From NCBI GenBank assembly GCA_007258455.2, contig VDFB02000003.1, positions 43,031,986 to 43,095,985 on the forward strand: a stretch of 64,000 nt of DNA, read 5' to 3'. The notes below the pieces were generated by a model. The model saw only the letters and a program-made list of their open reading frames with translations. It ran no database searches and was not told the DNA's origin. Numbering within the stretch: position 1 is the stretch's first letter; every line of letters starts with the position of its first letter. Made by a program: the position numbers and the translations under genes. Shown one piece after another: positions 11,620 through 23,144 of this stretch. Source of the DNA: Sequoia sempervirens (Eukaryota > Streptophyta > Pinopsida > Cupressales > Cupressaceae).

Positions 11620-13470
11620 GCCCCACCTTTGAGGAATAGAGCAAAAGGGTAGGGTTCCTATTTCACACTTGTTACACTCAAGGAAACCTTAGAGATCTCA
11701 ATCCGAAGATAGAAAGGGGGAAAGAGATCTTGCAATAAGGTATCATAGGGCATGATTAAAGATAATAAGAGGGTTCATCACCAAGCTAGGGCTTGGAAAT
11801 ACAAGAAATGTAAATGACATGCAAAGTACTATGCAAAACCTAACTAAATGACCTAGGACATGAAATTGAAATATAGAATGACAGGCTGAGAATGAATAGA
11901 GGTGCACCTGGAAGAAGGATGAGGCCAAAACAAGCTCCAAAACCTTGAAAAATTGTTGTTTAATGCCTACTGGGACTCATATGCTAGTCTAGGTTATTTA
12001 GTCCCAGCCTAGGGTTTTTGTGCCAAAACTAGAATCTAATAGTGGTGAGTCTGAATCTCCTAAAATATGGAGAAAGCCTTGTACTAGGACTCATATGCCA
12101 CAAGTGGTGTATCAGTCCCACTTAGCTTTTTAAGAGGGTTAAGGTTTGAATCTGGTCTCCAATCTCTACTCTTCCTTCCACACTTTGTTTCCAAATCTAA
12201 AACCCTGATTTGCAACTTGTAGGTGACTTTTTGTGAAGATAACAAGTACCTTGTGACAACTTGATGACCTTCTTCAACCTTGCAACTTAATCTTGAAAGG
12301 ATCTTCAAGCTCCAAGTCACCTAGATCTGCAATCACACACCAAAGAGAAGAGAAACTTGTTGATTGTTAGGGAATAGGTTTTTGCCTAAGTCAAACCCCA
12401 TTTAGGTAATTAAACCAAATGATGAAACAATGAAGCATGAACATGAAACATGAAATATGAAGCATGAAAAATGATACTTTGAATAATGTTGTGAGATGTA
12501 AATAAAAAATATAACATGAAATGGCCATGAAGGATGTAGATCTTGATATTGAATATGGATATGAAACTATGCTTGCAAATGGATCTTCAATGCTACATCA
12601 CAACACTAGCTCAACAACATGCTCGATGCTTAATGATCTTGACTTGATGATGGATCTTGAATTGCTGCAACAATTGATGAAGAAATTTTCCCTTGAATGC
12701 TTTAGGAATGCTCTTGTGAAGTCTTGTACACTCTTGTAGTCATAAACTTTCTATTAGAAATGCTATCTTGATTGTTAGGTGAAAATGAGTGAAATAACCT
12801 TGTATTTATACTTGTTTATGCCAAATTTCCCAAAATTACAACACTGCAAGCTAACATCAGATCTAGGAGGATAAAATCTCACCAAGAATTTGAATTAAAT
12901 TTTATTTTGGGCCACATGGGACTCATATTCCAGAAGTGGCGTATGAGTCCCATTAGGCTTAACTATGGGACACATTTTTCAAAACTACATAGAATGATGC
13001 AAAATCAGGTTTGGGGGCCCGAAACCTTGGTGGGACTCATACGACCAAGGTGGTGTATGAGTCCCAAATCACTAAATCTAGGCCACACAACCTAAAAAGA
13101 CATGAATTATGATTGGACGTTGGTTTATGTCAGGATTATCCTTGAAAAGATGCATTAATTAAGGCTTGTGGATGCAAAATAAGGCCAAATAAGGCATAAA
13201 GAAGCACAATTAATAATGAAATCCTTATATTAGTGTGAAAGTGTGGTACAACACTTTACAACACCTAAAATAAGGTACGATTAAGCTCATTTAGTTTACA
13301 AGGGCCCAAAACTTAATGTGAAGGTGCAAATAAATACACTTTACAACATTAAATTAAGGCAAAATTAGGTCAATTTAGCTTAAAAGGGCCCTAGATCTCA
13401 TGTGAATATGTAAAACACATTACAACACTAGATCAAGGCGACATTAGGTTTATTTTAACATTAATCATTC
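11620..13470 (+). repeat. four-palindrome repeat, copy A
   Basis: This non-coding repeat of about 1.85 kb also occurs at 31440-34440 (reverse) and 49690-51460 (forward). It opens near CACTCAAGGAAACC followed by AGAGATCTCAATCC. It carries four imperfect palindromes at 11970-12007, 12084-12120, 12917-12952 and 13031-13066, each of the form GGGACTCATAYGCCA, a short loop, then TGGYGTATGAGTCCC. A tandem array of an ~83 bp unit closes it. No protein or terminal repeat was recognised, and the outer edges are approximate. Confidence 0.8.
13235..13470 (+). repeat. 83-84 bp tandem repeat, about 2.8 units (tail of copy A)
   Basis: Units start at 13235, 13318 and 13402 with GTGAAAGTG, GTGAAGGTG and GTGAATATG. 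Each contains an ACAYTTTACAACA-like segment, and the first two contain AAGGGCCC. Copy C at 51314 carries a shorter array. Confidence 0.75.
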
Positions 13471-13599
13471 CCAAATAATGTAAGGAAAAGGGATACTTTT
13501 TTCATTGCCATAGATTGTTAGTTTTTGATACATCCCTATGGTAGCAATATTAGGGCTCAGTGCACCATCACATGTGTACTTGTGTAAATTTTCTTGCAT

Positions 13600-16500
13600 C
13601 TAACGGTGACAGGAGGAGAAAAAATGTTTAGCTATTGCCATAGTCTCTTGGGATACTTTTCTAGAGGTTTCTATGACATTACCTTTTTTATCATTGTAGG
13701 TAGAGGCATTTTGATGAGTTTCATGAGCTTAAGCAACTTGGCATGATAATGCATTGGTATGAGAACCATTTCTTTGAGCTTAAGTAGTATGCGAGCTTAG
13801 CTAAGGATGAGAGGATTTTAATGTAGTGCTTTGTGAGAGGTTTGAATGCTAGGATTAGTGGTGTTGTTTGGGTGTTTTAATTGAAGACCTTGGAGGTTGC
13901 CATAGAGAAGGATAATTTTATAGAGAAAAACTTGGCTAGAGGCTTTGGTGGTTAAATTAGAGTGTAGGTATTGGTTCCTTATCAATCTAGATTAGGGGTT
14001 TCAAGTTCTCAATATCAACCTACATGATTTTTGAAGACACCTTTAGCACCCTCTAGCACTAGTCTATAGTAGTAGTAGTAGAGAGAAATGCCTCCATAGG
14101 CCCCCTTGAGTGGGTAGGGTTTTGGTGAAAATTTCCATCAAGATAAAAACACATAGGAATCTCTAGTCCTGATTTCCAACTTGAAGTATTCAAATCAGGT
14201 CTAGTCACTTGAGATTTCAACATTTGAGTGTACCTCCATACTTTTTGTCTCATGTTAGGGGACCATGTTTCTCTTGTGGCCAATAGGGTCACTATACACA
14301 TTCTTCTCCTCAAAGGTTTGTAGAAATAGGTAGGTAGAATCATATAGTTTAAAAGTCAATAGTGGGGGATATCAAGGTAAGTCTCACAAAGTATTTGAGG
14401 TGGTGGATAACCATGAAGTAGAGAATCGTGACAACTTTATAGAGACATTAGGTATGTTGGATGGGGTTCATGCTTCTATATTTTTGAATTATGATGCTTT
14501 AATTTCCTTTATTCCCCATCCTTGGTATCATGTCGTGGGCTTGTGGTAGTAAGGTAGAATAATAATTCATAGCTTAAGCTGGCTACTAGTGCTAAGGTTT
14601 CTATGGACTCCCTTATGGGTGGTAATGCGTTGAATTTGGGCACCTTCACCACCATCATTGATCTACATATCCTACCTTTAGGATCCTATGATATTGTGTT
14701 GGGTTTGATTGGTTAGAGGATCATCAAGAAAACATTGATTGTTAACATATGTTGATTGTGCATGGATGAAATTGGTCAATGAATAGAGATAGTAGGGGTG
14801 TAGAGACCCATATCACTTTGCATGATTTCAACCATGCAAATTAAATGGAGCATGTGGAGGAGATGCCAGATTTTTCTATATTAATGAATGATATTTTTTT
14901 AGGATGAATTCCATGAGGAATCTCTTGATGATAATCCTCTCCTTAGGGATTTTTCCAACATATTATTGAGTGAGATACTTGGTATACTATAGAAAAAAGA
15001 TGTAGACTTTCAAATTGATCGTATTCCATGAGTAAATTTCATGTCTCTTGTACCATACCACATGACCACTCAAGAGCTTAGTGAGATTAACTTATAGTTA
15101 GATGAGTTATTAGTTAAGGGGACATTCATCCTAGTGTATTACCTTGGGATGCACAAGTCATATTTGTGAAGAAGGACGTATCCCTTAACTTGTTCATTGA
15201 TTATTAATATTTAAACAAGGTGATGATGAGGAATTGAAATCCCTTGTCAGGGATAGATGATTTTTTTGAAAAATGTAGGTAGCCAAAGTGTTCTTTAAGA
15301 TTGAATTGAAGTCAAGATACCATCAGCTTCAATTCATGAGGTAGAAATTCATTTGTTTGCATTTTATATTAATTATAGACATTAAAAGTTCACAATTTTC
15401 CCATGTGTTGATGAATGATCCTTTGATATTTATGAGTTTTATGAATAGGGTATTCTATAATTACCTCAACTAGTTTTTCGTTTTGTTTTCGGATGATATT
15501 TTGAATTTTTCAAGGATAGTAGAGGAGCATGAGGTCCACTTGTGCTAGGTTCTATATTTTTTGCATGAGCATCAACTTTATGGAAAATTGGAAAAGTGTG
15601 AATTCTTTCAATTAGAGGTGAAGTATTTGGGTCATGTTATATTTTGTGAGGGTATCTCAATGAATCCCTTGAATATTTAGGCCATTATGGATTGACCAAA
15701 ACCCATGAATATTATTGAGGTTTTTAGTTTTGTAGGATTAGTGGTTTATTACTACTATTTCATTAGAGATTATTTGTGATGCTAAATTTGATTACTTCTC
15801 TTCAGAGGAAAGGGAAGAAGCTTATTTGGTCAAAGAAGTGTGAGTTGTCTTTCTAGGTTCTTAGGAAATGGTTTCCTAGTGCACCCATCCTTGTAATGGC
15901 TAATCTTGTATTGGATCTCATGGTTTGTACTAATACATTGTTGGATGGTTTGAGGGTGATCCTTATGCAAGAGGGCCAAGTGATTACATATAAGTCACAA
16001 AATCACAAGGATCATGAGCTAAATTACCCCACCCAAAATTTTGCATTCGCAATAGTTTTCCATGCACTTATGTGAGGAGACATTTATGTTGGTCCATTAG
16101 CATTCTAGCTTGTAGTACATATTCACTCAGCTAAATATAAATGCCTATCAATGTTACTAGATGAAGTTTCTTTATGAGTATGGATTTGGTGTTGAGTAAA
16201 TCAAAGGGAAGGAGAATGCAGTCATTGCTTCCTTGAGTAGGAGGGGTAATGAGATCTCAATTTTGACCCTAAGCATAGATCTACAAAGTTGTATTTTGGA
16301 GAAACTATAAGAGGATTCATGGTATTAGGAGGTTAGAGCAAAGATAGAGTCCTAGATAGACATTGTGGGAAAGTTATATGGCTATTCATTAGAGTCAAAT
16401 GGACGATTTTGACATCTTGGTCATATTTATGTTACAACTTTTAGGGATATTCAAACGGTTGTGATGTTTGAGGTACATTGTGCCCTATATGTAGCACACC

Positions 16501-17151
16501 TACTATGAGGAATATGAATGTTGAACTTAGGTATTTTTTTACTAGACAAGAATGAGGTGCGATGTTTCCAATTTTATGGGTAGATTCCTAGAGTGTAAGA
16601 GAGTGAAGGTAGAGCATCAACATTCATCAAGCCTCTTATAGTTGCATGTAATTCCCAAGTGGAAATGGGGCATGATTTCCTTAGATTTCATTGTTGGTTT
16701 GCCTATATCTTCATTCCATCATGATGCCATCATGGTGATGGTGGGTAAGTTGACCAAGGTCACATTTTTCACTTATGAGATCATCATATAGTGATGCATC
16801 CTTAGCATGTTTATTTATGGAGGAAATTGTGCACTTGCATGAAGTTTCTTATAAGATCATTTTTTATCATGATCTAGTGTCCACATCCATATTATAGACA
16901 TACTTGTAGTATTATTTGGTTTCTTAGCTTAATTTTAGTTTTTCCTACCATCCTAAGACAAATGGCTAGATGCAGAGACTTAATCAAGTGCTCGAGGACA
17001 TGCTTCATATTTATGTTATGGACTAGCAGTTCAAGTGGAAGGACTATTTATACCAAGTTCAATTTTCTTATAATAATGGGTATCATAGTTCTCTTAGTTT
17101 GACATTATGTTCACTTGTTATATGGATAAATTTGTTAAACCTCATTGAGTT
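13600..17151 (+). pseudogene. Ty3/gypsy gag-pol remnant, 5' part
   Basis: Many stops and shifts break it, but the order is clear. A gag segment near 13715-13870 resembles the retrotransposon gag domain and ends CFVRGLNARISG. RT pieces follow: VPYHMTTQELSEI near 15050, KIELKSRYHQLQF near 15295, and the palm with FVLFSDDILNFSR near 15475, keeping the DD pair. KYLGHVI lies near 15625. An RNase H piece, LNYPTQNFAFAIVFHAL, lies near 16020. Integrase pieces include YHPKTNG near 16950 and the following conserved helix. The last codons before the insertion read LYG followed by two decayed codons and TSLS. Confidence 0.8.
17147..17151 (+). other. target-site duplication GAGTT, left
   Basis: GAGTT precedes the 5' LTR and is repeated at 30816-30820 after the 3' LTR. 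Confidence 0.9.
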
Positions 17152-18143
17152 TGTTGGAAGAATGAAGAAGAATCCCTTTGGTGTGTTGTCATTGATGCCA
17201 ACATTGTTTGGTGATAGTTTTTTCCCATCTGGTAAACAATGCTTTTGTTACTCTAATTTGGTAATCTGGTATGAAATTGTTCATATTAAAAGATTGACCT
17301 ATGTGGTTTTAATATGTTAGTTAGGATTATTAATTGCATCTATGGAAAAAATTTCAATGATTTTGGTTGAATGGGCTGAAAGAGATAACTGACAAAAGTT
17401 TGACATATACGCTTTGTATATTCTTCTGGCTGACATGGATGAGTGGTGTACGCTTTGTGGATGATTAAACAATATTTCTTAGGTTTGGACCGACCTAATT
17501 TATGTCTTGCATGGTTTTTTTGAGTGTGGAAGAAGTTTTGGTTTGAGTTGACAAGCTATTTTGAATTGATTATGTATACACTCAATTAGGTCGACCTAAT
17601 TGATGTATGTAGATGAAATAGTGTATATATGTGAAAAAAAATTGTATTGAAGAGAGAAGAGATGTGTGATATGTGACAAGTAATAAGCAGTGATGCACAA
17701 TAGTGTGACATTGTGTGAATTTGTTGGTAGTTGTCGTGAACCTACAAACCAGTGCAAGATTTTGTATTCTAGAGCTTAATTGGAACTCAACTCACCACAT
17801 AGAAGGTGTATTCATCAGTTCTTCTTTTTGGAAGTGAGCCGCACTCCATTTTTTAATATTTTTAGGTTGTGAGCCTCTCAAGGATAGTGTGTCCTGGAAG
17901 TGTGCCCCTATAATATCTTATGACTAGTTATAATATATTGTGAGAAAATCCTCACCATGGTTTTTCCCATTTAGTTTTTCCACGTAAATATCTTGGTGTT
18001 CATGTGTCCTATGGTGTTATGATTCCTTTCATGTCTTTGTTTATAGTTGCAGTTAGATATGTTTTAATTATTGAATGGTTGGCAGTTAAATGGTTTAGTG
18101 GAATACTGATTCACCCCCCTCTCAGTATTCTGGGTGTTCAACA
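17152..18143 (+). repeat. 5' LTR of the pol-less element (992 bp)
   Basis: It aligns with 29427-30815 along its length. By eye the first ~185 bp differ at roughly one base in nine. It contains a perfect 22 bp palindrome at 17582-17603, upstream of GTATATATG. Towards its end lie GGTTTTTCCCATTTAG, CCACGTAAATATCTTGG and a run of C near 18115. It provides the empty site for the hAT insertion found in the other LTR. Confidence 0.9.
17582..17603. promoter_or_regulatory. perfect 22 bp palindrome in LTR, candidate protein-binding site
   Basis: The half-site TCAATTAGGTC is followed directly by its exact reverse complement. It lies ~45 bp upstream of a TATA-like GTATATATG. The 3' LTR copy (about 30234-30255) is imperfect. 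The function as an enhancer or silencer site is inference. Confidence 0.5.
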
Positions 18144-18145
18144 AT

Positions 18146-18157
18146 TGGTATTAGAGC
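18146..18157 (+). other. primer binding site of the pol-less LTR element
   Basis: TGGTATTAGAGC starts 2 bp after the LTR and differs at one base from the initiator-Met tRNA PBS TGGTATCAGAGC. Confidence 0.8.
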
Positions 18158-18211
18158 TTGGTTCCTTTTGAAAAGTTTAACAACTTAAGGAAGATCTTGA
18201 AGTTTGAACAC

Positions 18212-19329
18212 ATGGATGATAAAAGGTGACCTATTCCTTCAAAAGAGATCTCTGCAACTAAAGAAATCCATGTTCTTGAAGATCTGGACAAAATTGAAAA
18301 TGAGAAAGAAACTTTGAGGGAGAACTTAAGAGAAGCAAATGAGTACATCAAGAAATTGAGAGAACAAATCAAGAAATTTAAAGAAAGGCATAGAGAAGTC
18401 AATGATCAATTGAAGAAAGCAAATGAAGACATCACTAGACTAAAAGTGCAAGTGGAAGAAAAGAAAATAATTGAGGACTATCAGAAAGCTGAAATTTAGA
18501 GCAAGATTGATGAATGTACAAAGCTTGAACAAGAAGTGGTAAACCTAAGGTCTGACCTAGAGAAAGCAAGAGCTCATGAGGAAAAATTCAAAACAAGTAC
18601 TACAATGCTTGATGAGTTGATTGTGTTTCAAAAACCTTCCAAGGATAGAGGTGGTTTAGGACTTGAAGAAGGGAAAAGCTCAAAAGAAAATTAGACTCCT
18701 AACAAGGTTGATAATCAAAGGAAGACTAAAGGCAATGATAGACATATCAAGAATCAAAGAAGCAAGACCAGAAGGATCCCTATTAGACAACCTAATGCTC
18801 AAAGGTACCCATCTTTCAATGGTATTTGTTTTTCATGCAATAAATTTGGTCATAGAGCAACATAATGTAGAAGTAGAATGAATTAGAATGCTGGATTCTT
18901 TTTTAGACAATGTTTTGCTTGCAATAAATTTGGACATAGAGCTACACATGTAGAAGTTAGATGATGATGATGAATAGATTCAATACTGGTAGAATGATTC
19001 AATATTTTCAAGGATATTGCTACACATGTAATGCATTTGGACATAAAGCTAACTAGTTCAGATCAAGGTTAAATGCAAATCAATTTGGTCAAAAAAATGT
19101 TATGTGCTACACCTGCAATAAACTAGAACATATTTCAAGATTCTGCAGAAGTAGAAATGGGAAGAAATCTAATTTGAAACAAAGGAATAAACCTATGAAT
19201 AAAGTGGATCCTACTGAAGTCAAAAAGGAAATAGAAAAAAATTGGGAGGAAAAGGAAGAACCTAAGAATAAGGACGAATCAAATACATCTGTACCTACTT
19301 CTGGTGTAGATATTTCTTCTAAAAACTAA
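18212..19329 (+). pseudogene. gag-like protein: coiled coil followed by four CCHC zinc knuckles
   Basis: The ATG at 18212 begins MDDKR. A long charged coiled coil follows (about 18270-18600), then TMLDELIVFQKPSKDRGG, a segment typical of Copia gag C-terminal regions. Four knuckles follow: at 18827-18868 (CFSCNKFGHRAT-stop-C), about 18911 (CFACNKFGH, last Cys lost by a shift), about 19018 (CYTCNAFGHKAN, stop, Cys to Phe) and 19105-19146 (CYTCNKLEHISRFC, intact). A basic then acidic tail ends at 19329. It would package element RNA. The frame is broken by several stops and shifts. Confidence 0.7.
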
Positions 19330-19791
19330 ACCTAGTAGTGGATTTAGGGGGAGCAATTACAGAGAAAACTGACAAAACCCAAACATATGAGGTTTCAAGC
19401 AGTGACACAAATATATGTGATATGAAATGTCATTATGAAGATGTCAAAAAAGTTTTCAATAGAAAAATGCAAATTTGGAGATTTGTGGAGTATTTTAGGG
19501 TTTATAGTGTATTCATAAAGTGTTTATCAACTTTTCATGAGTGGAATGCATTAAATGTGGAATTAGGGCAGATCGGCAAGGTATAAAGTGAAAATTAAAG
19601 TTGAGTTAAATTACTTTTATGCATTTGGAGAAAGCAGAAGAGAATTGAAGTGAGTTAAAGGTGATTCAGAGCATCTGGCATCAAACCCTAGTTTTCGTCG
19701 AAGCTTGAAAAGGTATTTACAACCATCTAAACTCTATGGATTTGAATTAGAAGTAATTTACATAAGAATATACAGGAGAATTGAAGGAAAA

Positions 19792-21386
19792 ATGGCCACT
19801 CCCACTGTGGTTGAAGTTTTTGAGAGACCCCGATCGAAATTCATAAGGTTTTCATGGAAGGTTTACGAAATGGACCCCATGGGTGCATTTTCACAAATTC
19901 CAAGTAGTATCTTACCCACTGAGGATACTAGAACCTACATTCATATGAAATTGGAATAATTTGACCATCAAGAACTCAAGGATCAATGGCTAAAGGAGTT
20001 AACTGGAGAAAACTACTTAGTGAAGCCAAAATATGAAAATCTTGTACGAAAGAAGCTAGATGTATGGAATTGGTTTCCAGATTTTTGTAGTGGAATGGAT
20101 GCAAATTTTGTAAGGATGGCACTTAGCAGAGTGCATGATAAATTGGTATGGGCAAGTATACCTGGAGTAATTACCAAGGAAGTGATTAAAGATGTGAATG
20201 TTCTCTGTGACATTGGACTTGTGCCAATGTTAAAGGATGTGAAAAATGATGTGGTTATGAAACTAACTGGTGCCACATATGATGGGAGAGCACTAAAAAC
20301 CAAACCCATTACAAACCTTGTTGTGAAGTATGTTGCAATCATGATAGGTCATAAAATCTACTTCACCAATAGAGAAAATTAGGTGTTTGCAACTACAATT
20401 TATGTTGCACATGAAATGGTGGTTAATGGAAGAGACTATGATTTGTGTGAGTTGCTCCGACAACAACTTATGGATAACTTAAGCTAGAATAAGACAAAGA
20501 AATATCCATTCAAGTTTGGTACATTGGTAGTTTGTTTGCTATTATACTTTCTGAGAGAGCTACCTGGAAAGAAAAAAATTACATGGAATACCAATAGACT
20601 GGTGACACATCAAATATTTGAACATTTACATAGCATTGGAGACTTCAAAGCACAAAGTGATGCTCTAACTGCATTCTTTGCAGTTTTTCAAAACAATATG
20701 TAAGAAAGAGATAGAGTTCCAAGGAGTTTAGTAAAGAAATATGAAAAGGAGATAACATTTCTAGTGTCCACTGATGAGTGCATTATAGAGGCAGTAGAAC
20801 CTATAACTTTATGGATAGAGCCTCTAGGATAATAAATTGATGAAAAAATAGTTGAGAATCTCATTGAAATGTTGTTAAAAATCCCTAAGGATTCCACTCT
20901 TCCTCGACATGGTACATATGAAGAGAAGTCTACCGAAGTGCATTTAAAAAATTTTGCATGTCAAAGGGCTAAAAGGGTAAATAAAAATGTTGAAGCATTC
21001 TTCAAAATGCATTCACTTTCTAAGGATAATGTTGAAAGGCTAAGGGAAGTTGCTGATGAGAAGAGGACTAGATCAATTGAAGTTCCCTCCGAGCCTAGAA
21101 TATCAAGAAGAGCACCTTCTTCCACTACCTCTACATTACCTACAACATCTGGTACAACTACAATAGTGAAAGGAAAGAAGGTAGAGTGCAGTGCTCCAAC
21201 AACAGTTAATGTAACTGCTTCCTCTAGACCCAACACTAGAGCTTCTAAGAAGAGAAATGTACCCCATGTTGCACCATCTGCCACCCCTGGAAGAAGAATA
21301 AAGAAAAAGGCAAATAGAAAAAGGAATTTGAGTGATGTTGTATAGGAAGAAGTCGACCTTGGATTACAAGAAGATAAATAGTTGAA
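19792..21386 (+). pseudogene. long gag-like ORF of the pol-less element, 5' part
   Basis: The ATG at 19792 opens MATPTVVEVFERPRSKFI. A globular, helix-rich region of ~430 residues follows, with about seven in-frame stops but no shift. The end is basic and Ser/Thr-rich (about 21080-21340, including RRIKKKANRKRN). The frame is interrupted at 21386 by the Copia element and continues at 27191. The layout resembles the frames at 1-2067 and 39960-43661. No enzyme motif is visible. I suspect a capsid-like or plant-transposon-protein domain, unproven. Confidence 0.6.
21382..21386 (+). other. target-site duplication TTGAA, left
   Basis: It is repeated at 27186-27190 directly after the Copia 3' LTR. 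Confidence 0.92.
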
Positions 21387-22228
21387 TGTTGAGAAAATGT
21401 GTCTCAAACTCACTGGTATAACCCTGGTTCTGTCACATTTAGCTCAGAGTTGCATAAGTGTTACCTTCATGCTTCTATCGCTATACCACTAGGTGATTGT
21501 GAGAGAGGTGCGGTAGTGCAGTGTATACCGCCATACCATGGGAACCTTCAAGCTATCGAGTGGTAGTGCGGTATACTGCCATCTCGCGAGAGCCTCCTAG
21601 CTATCTAGCGGTAGTGCGGTGAGCGGACCATGGGTGAATGAGCATAGAATTGGTTGACTATTGAGGTGTACGCCAAATAGTAGAGGACATTGCTGACTTG
21701 GAGATGGTTGTTCAATGTCTGGGAAGTTTGACAGTTGCTCAATAGAGGAAACTGAACTGAACCGTTTGTATAGAGAAAGTTTCGAATCATGGTTGTTGCT
21801 ATACATTGCAAGGTACTGTAACTATGATGAGTTAGATGGTCGAATGATCAGAGAGTGTTCTTCGTTGTATGTTGTATATGCATTGTAACAGTGAGACAAT
21901 GAAGTGTGATCAGAATATGTTATGTACAAGGTTGATCAAGGAAATGTTGCTAATGTGAGATCGATTATCTAAAAGGAGAGTATGTAACTTGTATGTAATT
22001 CAATTACTGTAATACAAGATATTTTTCTTTGGTGTGGTGGGTTTTTCTCTTGTAAGGGTTTTCCCACGTAAATATGGTGTTCAATTGTGTATGTGTTTAT
22101 TTTTCTATTATGTTATTCCTTTCATGTGCATCTTAATGAACTGTAGTTGCAAAATTTAAAGACATATGTATTCTTCTATGAGGTTTGACATTAGGAGAGT
22201 TTGTTCTACACCTTAAGCTTTCCTTACA
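21387..22228 (+). repeat. 5' LTR of nested Copia (842 bp)
   Basis: It starts TGTTGAGAAAATGTGTC and ends CCTTAAGCTTTCCTTACA. It is 43 bp longer than the 3' LTR because a ~50 bp unit (GGTAGTGCGGT...CTATCTAG) is present twice, at 21511-21560 and 21561-21608, and only once in the 3' LTR. It contains TTTTCCCACGTAAATATGG near the end. Confidence 0.93.
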
Positions 22229-22230
22229 AG

Positions 22231-22243
22231 TGGTATCAAAGCC
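22231..22243 (+). other. Copia primer binding site
   Basis: TGGTATCAAAGCC begins 2 bp after the 5' LTR and closely matches the initiator-Met tRNA PBS. Confidence 0.85.
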
Positions 22244-22344
22244 TGGCCAGTTGTGTTATCCTTGTGGGTAGGTTGGGTTTTTTGTGTCAATCCTGTTCAG
22301 TGGGAGTTTTTGTAGAAGTTTGGTAATCTCGATTGCAGATTAAG

Positions 22345-23140
22345 ATGACAAGAACATCAAGAAAGATTGAAATTGAGAAATTCAATGGTAGCAATTTTGA
22401 GTTGTGGAAACTCAAAATGGAAGACCTATTGATGGATTGTGATCTTTGGCTTGCTGTGTCTGGAACGAAACCTTCTAGCATGAAGCAAGAAGATTGGGAC
22501 CTCATAGACAGAAAAGAAAAAGGGTTGATAAGACTCTGTTTGGCAGATTCTATTCTCCTGAACGTTCATGAAGAGAAATGTGCATCTTCTTTGTGGAAGA
22601 AGATTGGAGACATTTATCAGGGCAAGTCTTGGTGAATAAGTTGTTCTTAAGGAAGAATTTATACTCTTTGAAGATGGAGGATGGGGCATATGTGGCTGAT
22701 CATCTAAATACATTTAACACATTGATTGCTCAGTTAACATTTGTGAGTGTGAAAATTGATGATGAAGATCATTGTATGCTTTTGTTGTGTTCTTTGCCTG
22801 ATTCTTGGGATCATTTAGCAATGGCGATTGGGAGCACGACAACCACTTTCAAGATGGAAGATGTGGTTGCTTCTTTGCTTTCAGAAGAAATGAGAAGGAA
22901 ATCTTTTGAGATGGCGAAGGAGGCTATTGTTGTTTGTGGCAGATCGAAGGAGAAAGGCAAGAATTCCAAATCAAAATAAAAAAGGAGATCAAAGTCTCCT
23001 GGAAAAAATTCCAAGGTGAAGTGCTGGAACTATGGGCAGCCTGGTCATGTCTAAAAGGATTGCAAAGAGGAGAAAAAGAAGAAGAATAAGAACTCTTCCA
23101 ATAATGGTTCTTCTCAAAGCGAAGCAGATGACTTTATTGC
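22345..23140 (+). pseudogene. Copia gag with damaged zinc knuckle
   Basis: It starts at the ATG at 22345 (MTRTSRKIEIEKFNGSNFEL), the usual Copia gag opening. UBN2-type gag continues as FELWKLKMEDLL to the break near 22625, then resumes in a new frame: KLFLRKNLYSLKMEDG and LPDSWDHLAMAI. A knuckle near 23020-23065 reads CWNYGQPGHV-stop-KDC, with the second Cys now Tyr. Two TAA stops flank it. The product would form the virus-like particle. Confidence 0.85.
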
Positions 23141-23144
23141 AGCC

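Noticed and set aside
11970..13066. Palindromes as a CRISPR-like array
   Set aside because: Spacing is irregular (100 to 800 bp), only four per copy, and the context is a plant genome.
11620..13470. Copies A, B and C as ordinary LTRs of the gypsy element
   Set aside because: A and B are in opposite orientation around the element, no TG...CA ends or PBS were found, and copy C has no gypsy next to it.
20961..21413. 150-codon minus-strand frame with hydrophobic stretches
   Set aside because: It is the antisense of the gag-like frame at 19792-21386, which has a coherent domain layout.
22225..22250. Partial tRNA-Met gene
   Set aside because: It is only the tRNA-complementary primer binding site next to an LTR; no cloverleaf surrounds it.
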